Assembly (NCBI GenBank): GCA_037447335.1
Contig: JBBIGV010000079.1
Coordinates: 1-14,549, forward strand
DNA: 14,549 bases
Direction: 5' to 3'
From: JBBIGV01 sp037447335
Lineage (GTDB): Bacteria; Bacteroidota; Ignavibacteria; Ignavibacteriales; Ignavibacteriaceae
The position numbers and the translations under genes are program-made. Below the pieces are notes generated by a model. The model was given only the letters and a program-made list of their open reading frames with translations, did no database searches and was not told the origin of the DNA. This document shows, one piece after another, positions 6,388 through 12,621 of this stretch. Within the stretch, counting starts at the first letter, position 1. Every line of letters starts with the position of its first letter.

Positions 6388-7263
6388 TCACTCAATGTTT
6401 TGAAGTTGTTCGCGAATTTTTTCAATCTCTTCCTTAATCAAGACTGCATTATGAGTAACAGGAATTGAAACTGATTTTGAAGAGATAGTATTTATTTCCC
6501 TGTTCATTTCCTGGCAGAGAAAGTTTAACTTTCTGCCCGGTTCTTCACCTTGTTCAACGCTCTCTAAAAAGAATTTCAGATGGCTTTTCAACCTAACACA
6601 TTCTTCCGTGATATCGGCTTTTTCAGCTATAAGCGCAAGCTCGACTTCAAGTCTGTCATTATATTCAGATATATTCTCAACAAGCTGTTTTGCTTTTTCT
6701 TTCAGCTTTTCAAAGTATTCCTTAACGCTTGCGGCAGATTCATTTTCTATAGCTGAAAGGTTGTCTTCTATAATTGCAATCCTGTTTTTCAGATCTTCAG
6801 CAAGCTCTTTACCTTCCTGTTTTTTCATTTTAAGAAGTTCATCGAGCGCATTGCTAATTACCCTTTTAAGCAGAAGAAAATCTTCTTCAGGAAATTCTTT
6901 TTCAGTAGATGAAAAAATAAATTCGGAAGAAAGAAGATGCTCCAGTTTTATTTTCTCGGTGATCTTTGCCGTCTTTTTTATGTCTTTGATCATCGAAAGG
7001 TAAAGTTTAAGCTTATCTTTATCAATTACCGGAAGTTCTGCCTCAACATCGTTCTTTTTAACATTAACAATAACAGATATCTTTCCGCGCTTCATCTTAG
7101 CTTTGATAAGTTCTCTCAGCTCATACTCTTTATTCATCAATAATGTTGGCAGCTTGAGATAAATATCAAGGTAGCGGCTATTAATGCTCTTGGCTTCGAC
7201 TTCTATTTTAATGCTGTTGTTTTCTGCCTGGCTGCTGCCAAAGCCTGTCATACTAAAAATCAT
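6388..7263 (-). CDS. yicC: YicC/YloC-family endoribonuclease
   Basis: Members of this family are hexameric endoribonucleases implicated in RNA and small-RNA turnover. The 291-residue protein starts with the family signature SMTGFGSSQAE (4-14), then VEAKSINSRYLDIYLKLP. It ends with the DUF1732-type signature GRKLNFLCQEMNREINTISSKS (about 243-264) and a closing amphipathic helix (LIKEEIEKIREQLQNIE). The middle (about 130-205) is predicted to be coiled-coil-like, rich in Glu and Lys. The ATG at 7263 follows AAAGGAAG by about 6 bases. It is the first gene of the compact yicC-gmk-rpoZ-coaBC group. A 103-base gap with a terminator-like hairpin separates it from the upstream nuclease gene, so a promoter should lie in 7264-7310, but I could not identify a convincing one. 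Confidence 0.95.
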   Translation of the reverse strand: MIFSMTGFGSSQAENNSIKIEVEAKSINSRYLDIYLKLPTLLMNKEYELRELIKAKMKRGKISVIVNVKKNDVEAELPVIDKDKLKLYLSMIKDIKKTAKITEKIKLEHLLSSEFIFSSTEKEFPEEDFLLLKRVISNALDELLKMKKQEGKELAEDLKNRIAIIEDNLSAIENESAASVKEYFEKLKEKAKQLVENISEYNDRLEVELALIAEKADITEECVRLKSHLKFFLESVEQGEEPGRKLNFLCQEMNREINTISSKSVSIPVTHNAVLIKEEIEKIREQLQNIE

Positions 7264-7310
7264 CAGGAACTTCCTTTATAGGGGCATAAAAATACTGATT
7301 TCCGCACAGC

Positions 7311-7348
7311 TATACAAAATAAAAAAAGCCGTGTGCAGCAGACCGGTT
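7311..7348 (-). terminator. Probable intrinsic terminator after the T9SS nuclease gene
   Basis: On the minus strand an imperfect stem pairs AACCGGTCTGC (7348-7338) with GCACACGGCT (7336-7327) through a small loop. It is followed by a seven-T run and further T-rich sequence (7327-7311). It sits about 20 bases beyond the stop codon of the nuclease gene and separates it from yicC. The stem has two mismatches and a bulge, so strength is uncertain. Confidence 0.5.
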
Positions 7349-7366
7349 AAATGATTGCTTAACATG

Positions 7367-8869
7367 TTATTTTAACAGGGTCATTTTTCGTACAGTTGAA
7401 AAATCTCCCGCTCTCATGGTGTAGAAATATAACCCGGATGGCAATACATCACCGTTAAACTCAATGGTATGTAAACCTGCAGGTAAATAAGAATTTATAA
7501 GCACCGATACCTTTTCCCCTAAAATATTATAAACTTCAATTTTAACGAGTTCATCTTCAGGGAGTGAAAATTCTATATTGGTTACAGGATTGAATGGATT
7601 AGGATAATTCTGCGCCAAAGCAAAATTATTGATTGAAATGATTTTTACTTCGACAGAGTGACTATGTTTAAATGAACCATCATAGTCAACTTGCTTTAAC
7701 CTATATCGGTATATCCCGTCTGCTAATTCTTTATCTGTAAAGCTATAATGCTGTGCTGAATTACTGTTCCCGTTTCCGGCAACAAAACCGATCTCTTTCC
7801 AGTGTGAACTAAAATGATTTCGTTCTATATAAAATCCGTAGTTGTTTATTTCTATACCTGTTGTCCAGTTAAGATATACATTTTTATCAGCAGCTTCGGC
7901 AGTGAAAGCTGTTAATTCAACCGGGAGAATGTCATTGAAGTTAAACCTTGCATAAATCGGTAAATGATCGGATGCATAATGAAGTGCATCTGCAATTTCC
8001 TGCCCGACGGCTGTATTAGGAGGATGATTTATCGAATCATTATAATGATTACCATCATTACCAAAAACAACAAATGATCCTGGGATTTTATAAATACCGC
8101 CACTTTCAAGAACAGAGGCTGAGTAAAGCATCATATCGAAGCGGTCGTCAAGTCCGCCGGTTGCACCTCCGCCAAAACTTCGTGTTCGTGTTGATTGGGT
8201 ATGATGTTGTGCATAAGCCGGATTGTTAAATGTACCTGTAATATTAATCATGTCTGTTGTATGTCCGTAAACACCTGGCATAACCTCGATCAGTTTTTGA
8301 TATGCCGGTTCTGTAGAACTATAAATGTTGAAATCACCAAGCACTATAAAGTTGGCGCCGCTGTGCAATGTGTTTGTTAATTTTCTCAGACTATCAACCT
8401 CTGCTGCGCGCTTTAAGCGGTCATCATTCGTATTACTTGCTTTCAGATGCACTGAATATAGTCTGATCGTATCGCCGCTGCTCAGGGAAACAAGTTTAAA
8501 TTCATTTATATCCCGTAATGCTGTTTTAATCGGGGTATTAGAGATGAACTCAAACATATTAGTTTTAAAGAATACCCCGTTATCGGTATCCGGTCCATTA
8601 ATAAATATACCAGCGGAATAATTCTCACCAAAGCTGTTCATTATATTAGTGAGGAAACCATCCATACCAGACTGGGAGATCATTTCCTGAACAACAAGGA
8701 TATCCGGATTAACAGCGCTAACCACCGTTCTGAAATACGGATTTCTTGTGGTTGTATCCGAACCCGCATAGTTCAGAATATTATAACTCATTATTTTCAC
8801 TTCTTCCTGTGGAAATGAAAAACTGCATGCGGCAAGAGCAGCAAGCAAATAAAGCTTTAGCTTTTTCAT
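7367..8869 (-). CDS. Exported endonuclease/exonuclease/phosphatase-fold protein with T9SS C-terminal sorting domain
   Basis: The N-terminal half is a metal-dependent EEP-fold hydrolase (the DNase I/AP endonuclease/phosphatase superfamily). It has MSYNILNY (Asn30), VVQEM (Glu62), YSVHLKAS (His141), GDFNIYSS (Asp179, Asn181) and YASDHLPIYARF (Asp301, His302), so the catalytic set appears intact. Residues about 315-410 form a fibronectin-like beta domain (ELTAF...VYLNWTT...YRYRLKQVDYDG). Residues 418-500 are a T9SS type A sorting domain (AQNYPNPFNPVTNIEF ... VYNILGEKV ... LPSGLYFY ... KMTLLK). The signal peptide is short; LAAC at 12-15 also matches a lipobox, so it may be a lipoprotein instead of a signal-peptidase-I substrate. 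The substrate could be extracellular DNA, a nucleotide or a phospho-ester lipid; the sequence does not decide. A putative promoter and a structured leader of about 200 bases precede it. Confidence 0.92.
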   Translation of the reverse strand: MKKLKLYLLAALAACSFSFPQEEVKIMSYNILNYAGSDTTTRNPYFRTVVSAVNPDILVVQEMISQSGMDGFLTNIMNSFGENYSAGIFINGPDTDNGVFFKTNMFEFISNTPIKTALRDINEFKLVSLSSGDTIRLYSVHLKASNTNDDRLKRAAEVDSLRKLTNTLHSGANFIVLGDFNIYSSTEPAYQKLIEVMPGVYGHTTDMINITGTFNNPAYAQHHTQSTRTRSFGGGATGGLDDRFDMMLYSASVLESGGIYKIPGSFVVFGNDGNHYNDSINHPPNTAVGQEIADALHYASDHLPIYARFNFNDILPVELTAFTAEAADKNVYLNWTTGIEINNYGFYIERNHFSSHWKEIGFVAGNGNSNSAQHYSFTDKELADGIYRYRLKQVDYDGSFKHSHSVEVKIISINNFALAQNYPNPFNPVTNIEFSLPEDELVKIEVYNILGEKVSVLINSYLPAGLHTIEFNGDVLPSGLYFYTMRAGDFSTVRKMTLLK

Positions 8870-8891
8870 AGTCGTTCTTTTTTGAGATTAC

Positions 8892-8970
8892 CCGCAAACC
8901 GTATAAATGCCGGTTCGGATTTGAATGTGTAACTACATTAGGCAGTTCCGGACCCGATTCCGGTTAGCCT
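8892..8970 (-). promoter_or_regulatory. Three-hairpin structured leader of the T9SS nuclease gene
   Basis: Reading the minus strand 5'->3', three hairpins adjoin. The first (8970-8940) has an AGGC/GCCT base, then CCGGA/TCCGG around a 6-base loop. The second (8939-8924) is AATGT/ACATT around a 6-base loop. The third (8918-8892) has CCG and AACCG pairing with CGGTT and CGG, with a 2-base bulge and a 9-base loop. The element ends 22 bases before the ATG and lies downstream of the proposed promoter at 9108-9078. I do not recognise a named riboswitch family. The base pairing is seen directly; the regulatory role is inference. Confidence 0.4.
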
Positions 8971-9077
8971 GAAGAAATTAAGATTTGTTTACACGCAGTC
9001 TTTCCTTCGAAGCTTTTAAGACGAGCAGAAAAGGAAGCTACTTATTATTTCCGCAAAGTGTATTATTTAATACGATT

Positions 9078-9108
9078 CAAATGTATGAAAAGCGAATGGA
9101 ATGGTCAA
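9078..9108 (-). promoter_or_regulatory. Bacteroidetes-type promoter for the T9SS nuclease gene
   Basis: On the minus strand TTGACC (9108-9103) is followed by TACATTTG (9085-9078). TACATTTG matches the Bacteroidetes -7 consensus TAnnTTTG exactly, and 20 bases separate it from the TTG of the -33 element, the expected spacing. It also reads as a sigma70-like TTGACC-17-TACATT. It lies in the 263-base gap after the Omp85 gene and predicts a 5' leader of roughly 200 bases. Confidence 0.55.
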
Positions 9109-9132
9109 TAAAAATATGCTGCCCCAAAACTT

Positions 9133-11136
9133 TTAAAACGCTTCTCCAATTCCGAAATGAATTTCCATCTGGCTGAAGAATTTTTTATCAAAAAGCAATT
9201 TTTTATCTGAAGGATCATAAAACTTGAAGCCAAAATCCAGCCTGAACGGAGCGATAGGAGTATAATATCTTACACCCAAGCCTACTGCAACTGCAATGTT
9301 ATCGAATCTGAATTGCTTGTAGTTCAGCCATGTGTTACCATAATCGGCAAACAAAGCAGTTCCGATATTCTCGTGAAGTTTATACCTGTACTCGGCGGCA
9401 CCTTCAAACAGGAATGTACCTCCTTTGGCATTTATGCCGCGGATAGGCGAACCTGAAATTCTTGGTGCATCAAATGGAACAAGCTCATTTGCTCTCCAGC
9501 CTCTTACTGAATTACTTCCTCCGGCATAAAAAGTCCGGTTTAAGGGAAGCCCGGCATAATCACCATAATATGCCTGCAGATGCCCGACCTTAGTCTTAAG
9601 CCCGAAAACGGCGTCATCTTTCCGCGAGAGTGAAAAATAAAATGAAGTGCTTACAAGCGCTTTATAAAACAGCGCTCCTGTATATTCCCTTCCCGATGCT
9701 TTTGATACGAGATACGGAAGTAAATTGGCTTCTTCTAATTGGAAAGAAATATTGTGCCCTCTTGTCGGGAACAGAATGTTATCAGCAGTTGTCGATCCGA
9801 AATCTGCCCCGATTGCTGAAATAAGTTTTCTTGAAAGACTGTCATTATTGATTCTGTATACTTCATTACTAACTTCAACATTGTAGAAAGTGCTTAAAAA
9901 GTTTATAAATGTATATCTCGGCATTTCAAATTCGAATGTTAGTTTGCTGCCATATATTGTATTGTTGAAATTCTTCTGCTTATTAATGGTTGCATAGTTT
10001 TCCCATATCCCATAAATAGGTCTTCCGAATAAATACGGCTGCTCAAGTTTTGTGCGTGCTTCAAAAAAGCCAAGCAGAGTAGTATCCCTGAAGGAAAATC
10101 TTCTTACTAAATTTGAAAAATCGAGATTGAAAATATCCTGCACACCAAAAGATGAGCTTAAGGTTAATCGTCTTGCATCCCCGAGAAAATTCTTCCTGAT
10201 ATAAGAAGCGCCCAGACCAACATTAAAAGCGCTTTGCTGATTGTTCATAATTATTTCGGGGGCAAGCTCATTCACCATACCGATACTGCCTTCAAGTTTA
10301 ACCGGTACAAGATTTCCTGAAGTATCCTGTTCAACGCCGCTTAACAGAACCGAATTAAATAAACCGGTTCTGAACAATCGAACCTGACCTCTGCGAATTT
10401 TTTCAAGGTTATAGAATTCACCGGCTTTTATGCCTGTAACATCCCGCAGAAGATCTTCTTTAACTTCATCAGCGCCTTCACCTTTTGTTTCAACAATTAT
10501 CGTATCTATAGTATAACGGTTTCCGGTTGTGAAATAAATATCAAGGTCAGCCCGGTTAACAGAAGTATCTTTAAAAATGATTGTGCTGTCAAGCCTGCCG
10601 AACATATAGCCGTTATTCCACAAATGATTAAGTGAGCTGTTTATTTTTTGCTGAAGTGTGAACTGGATGTAAACCTGGTTGGTATCGATGTGGAGTAAAT
10701 CCCACATCGGATAGAGCACAGGCGGCGGGACATCATCAAGACCGTAGTATATATGATTACGTTTTATCGACGGTTCACCTTCCTTAATGAAGTAATTCAG
10801 ATCTGCTGTTTTATTAGTTGTATCAATATCATAAGAATAGCTAAAACTTGCTTTGAAATATCCGTTTGCATTATAAAAATCTTTCAGCGCCTGCAGGTCT
10901 GTGCTGATGAAAGAAGAATCAAAATTTATTTTACCTTTTCCAAGCGGTGTGAATGAGTGAAGAAATTTCCAGAACCAGCCGGGGCTTTCTTCTGAATAAA
11001 TTATATCCTTTAAAACTGAAGAGGAGAATACATTATTGCCAAAAAAATTTATTGACCTGAGCTCATATTCTTCCATTTCCTGTGCAAGGGCAGCAAAGTT
11101 AAAGATTAAAAATATTAGAATGATTTTTTTATACAT
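9133..11136 (-). CDS. Omp85 superfamily outer-membrane protein (BamA/TamA-like)
   Basis: This 667-residue protein has a signal peptide (MYKKIILIFLIFNFAALAQ), about three POTRA-like domains in residues 22-285, and a C-terminal 16-strand-type beta-barrel from about 300. POTRA signs are YELRSINFFGNNVFSSSVL, LKDFYNANGYFKASFSY and the third unit ending RGQVRLFRTGLFNSVLL. Barrel signs are FPTRGHNISF (456-465), the Omp85 lid-loop motif VRGW (544-547) after FYAGGSNS, alternating aromatic strands, and a terminal Phe (GEAF). The family inserts or translocates proteins, or in some members lipids, at the outer membrane. It is shorter than essential BamA, which usually has five POTRAs, so I favour a TamA-like or accessory Omp85 over the main assembly factor. 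It lies 41 bases after the lipoprotein gene and is likely co-transcribed with it. No convincing Shine-Dalgarno precedes the ATG. Confidence 0.92.
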   Translation of the reverse strand: MYKKIILIFLIFNFAALAQEMEEYELRSINFFGNNVFSSSVLKDIIYSEESPGWFWKFLHSFTPLGKGKINFDSSFISTDLQALKDFYNANGYFKASFSYSYDIDTTNKTADLNYFIKEGEPSIKRNHIYYGLDDVPPPVLYPMWDLLHIDTNQVYIQFTLQQKINSSLNHLWNNGYMFGRLDSTIIFKDTSVNRADLDIYFTTGNRYTIDTIIVETKGEGADEVKEDLLRDVTGIKAGEFYNLEKIRRGQVRLFRTGLFNSVLLSGVEQDTSGNLVPVKLEGSIGMVNELAPEIIMNNQQSAFNVGLGASYIRKNFLGDARRLTLSSSFGVQDIFNLDFSNLVRRFSFRDTTLLGFFEARTKLEQPYLFGRPIYGIWENYATINKQKNFNNTIYGSKLTFEFEMPRYTFINFLSTFYNVEVSNEVYRINNDSLSRKLISAIGADFGSTTADNILFPTRGHNISFQLEEANLLPYLVSKASGREYTGALFYKALVSTSFYFSLSRKDDAVFGLKTKVGHLQAYYGDYAGLPLNRTFYAGGSNSVRGWRANELVPFDAPRISGSPIRGINAKGGTFLFEGAAEYRYKLHENIGTALFADYGNTWLNYKQFRFDNIAVAVGLGVRYYTPIAPFRLDFGFKFYDPSDKKLLFDKKFFSQMEIHFGIGEAF

Positions 11137-11177
11137 CGGGACAGATAAACTCTCTTAATACAGGCTGCATGTTAAAT

Positions 11178-11798
11178 TCAGAATTCCAGTTTAACGTCTT
11201 CTTTAGTTATACGAAGATCGGGGAAATCTCTTTTAAAATTACTGGTAAAAAAATTTCTTATGTCGGGATTACGAATATTTTCCGAGAGGTAAAGCAGAAC
11301 CTGTTTACCTGTTTCAGATATAAGATGTGCGTAATAGACCTGCTTTTCAGAAAGATCGATTATATAGGAAAAAACTTCTCCGCCGCCGCTTCCGAGGAAG
11401 TAATCTTTTGAGTTGTAATAAACAAGTTCATAATCGTAAGCAGGAAATTTAATTTTGTTCACAAGGCAGCCTTTGAAAGAACCATTAAGCAAATCGGTTG
11501 AGTATATCTCTTTTAAGTCATTCCCCTTTTGCTTTAAATGATAAAATTTTATTCCCCATTCATCTTTGGTTTCTATTTCTACGCCGGCTGCAATTTGTAA
11601 AACAGAATCGCGATCATAAAACCCTTTGTTAGCGAAAGATGCTTTTGTTTCAAGAATTTCGCCCGCTTTTAACTTTGCATTTTCCGGAATACTCAGATCA
11701 AGACTTACCTCCGGCTCGCTTTTTTTTTCTCCACATGCAAGTGCGAGTATCGAAATTGCGGCTGCTGCAATTGCCAGCCTAAAGTTATTTGATAACAA
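11178..11798 (-). CDS. Predicted lipoprotein of unknown function, TTG start overlapping the YkuD-fold gene
   Basis: This 206-residue protein begins with a signal sequence (RLAIAAAAISILALAC) ending in a lipobox-like ALAC with Cys22, followed by GEKKSEPE, so a lipid-anchored envelope protein is likely. The mature part is beta-rich with aromatic strands (WGIKFYHLKQKGNDLKEIY, YDYELVYYNSKDYFLGSGGGEVFSYIIDL) and a C-terminal segment rich in charged residues. I do not recognise a family. The start is TTG at 11798, supported by AAAGGG about 7 bases upstream; the initiating codon lies inside the last codons of the preceding gene, giving a 14-base overlap and probable translational coupling. An ATG alternative that keeps the signal sequence is not available. 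Position between the YkuD-fold protein and an Omp85 barrel suggests an envelope role. Confidence 0.8.
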   Translation of the reverse strand: MLSNNFRLAIAAAAISILALACGEKKSEPEVSLDLSIPENAKLKAGEILETKASFANKGFYDRDSVLQIAAGVEIETKDEWGIKFYHLKQKGNDLKEIYSTDLLNGSFKGCLVNKIKFPAYDYELVYYNSKDYFLGSGGGEVFSYIIDLSEKQVYYAHLISETGKQVLLYLSENIRNPDIRNFFTSNFKRDFPDLRITKEDVKLEF

Positions 11799-12477
11799 CT
11801 TTTGTCCCTTTCTTAATTACAGATAATAATTCATCAATGTTCTCATTGCTTAATGCGATCGAACCGTCTGTCCAATTATAAACAAACGGAAGGTTTTTGA
11901 AAATTGCATTCAGCCTGCCTATGCCATGTATCCCAATATTTGCACCAAGTTTTGTATGCAACTGCGGGCAAACGCCATATAAAAGTTCATCCCTTAACTG
12001 ATCAAATTCTTTCTGAGAAATTATTCCTCGTCTCAATCCATCACTTATATCCGAAACATTCGGGTAATTAATCTTAAAGAAGATGTGATAATCATGCTCT
12101 GAAATAATCTCACAAATTTCATATTGACCTACGGGTGTTGCATAATCACCATCTCTCGATTTTTCTTTATTCACATTTCTTCCGAAACCTACCCGGTAGG
12201 ATTTAATAAACAATGAGTCTTCATACAATTCAAGTACATAAGATTTCCTGTCTATAATTATACTAGGATTGTTAATTGCCTCAATACCAGCCCGGTTCAT
12301 CATCTCGGAGAGAGATTTTTCCCGCAGATTAAGAATAACTCCGTACACAATCACACCGGCAACAAATACCATTATGCCGCCGCTTACAAGCATTACATTT
12401 CTAACTGTATCGAGCGAGAAGAACTGAGCCATCCCGCTTGAAACCGATTCGCGAATTTTTATATCATTAAATTTCAT
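11785..12477 (-). CDS. YkuD-fold (L,D-transpeptidase family) membrane protein with Ser in place of catalytic Cys
   Basis: L,D-transpeptidases cross-link peptidoglycan or attach proteins to it, using an invariant Cys in a HxG...S/T-x-GC-I/V motif. This 230-residue protein shows one N-terminal membrane helix (about 29-49), then the fold landmarks YVLELYEDSLFIKSYRVGFG (80-99), DYATPVGQYEICEIISEHDYHIFFKINYPN (111-140), IGIHGIG (181-187) and NWTDGSIALSNENIDEL (201-217), ending GTKVVIK. The usual GC is GS: Ser206 is encoded by TCG, and the following Arg position is Ala208. His184 is kept. Cys122 and Cys170 exist but are not at the family's catalytic position. It may be an inactive scaffold or regulator, a serine-dependent variant, or affected by a sequence error. 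The start ATG at 12477 has only a weak GAG upstream. It is divergent from the FG-GAP gene and overlaps the lipoprotein gene by 14 bases. Confidence 0.88.
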   Translation of the reverse strand: MKFNDIKIRESVSSGMAQFFSLDTVRNVMLVSGGIMVFVAGVIVYGVILNLREKSLSEMMNRAGIEAINNPSIIIDRKSYVLELYEDSLFIKSYRVGFGRNVNKEKSRDGDYATPVGQYEICEIISEHDYHIFFKINYPNVSDISDGLRRGIISQKEFDQLRDELLYGVCPQLHTKLGANIGIHGIGRLNAIFKNLPFVYNWTDGSIALSNENIDELLSVIKKGTKVVIK

Positions 12478-12526
12478 TTATTGCCGATCTCAAGGTCAAT
12501 ATAAATAACCTTATCGCTTTTGAATT

Positions 12527-12555
12527 AAAATTTAAATAAAAAAAGGTTAAATTTT
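12527..12555. repeat. AT-rich inverted repeat in the divergent intergenic region
   Basis: AAAATTTAA (12527-12535) and TTAAATTTT (12547-12555) are perfect 9-base inverted arms separated by 11 bases. They lie between the divergent YkuD-fold gene (start 12477) and FG-GAP gene (start 12622), where both promoters must be. It could be an operator or merely AT-rich symmetry. No convincing -10/-35 or TAnnTTTG promoter at correct spacing was found in 12478-12621. Confidence 0.3.
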
Positions 12556-12621
12556 CATAGGAAATGATTGGTTCTGCTATTAGTTAGCTTTTTAGTTCAA
12601 TAAAATAAGTGAGATGTTACA

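Noticed and set aside
6608..7003. Open plus-strand frame of 131 codons opposite yicC
   Set aside because: It is the complement of a Glu/Lys-rich helix region, giving a Ser/Phe-rich translation with no protein character; yicC is certain.
8892..8970. A tRNA or tRNA-like gene in the leader
   Set aside because: Three hairpins are present, but there is no pairing of the two ends, no T-loop and no CCA-type end on either strand.
8985..9176. 63-codon plus-strand frame over the nuclease leader
   Set aside because: It runs into the 3' end of the Omp85 gene on the other strand, has no ribosome binding site, and the region is better explained as promoter and leader.
12568..12592. Bacteroidetes-type promoter TTG...TAGCTTTT for the FG-GAP gene
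   Set aside because: The spacing between the two elements is only 14 bases instead of about 19-20, and the second element has a mismatch.
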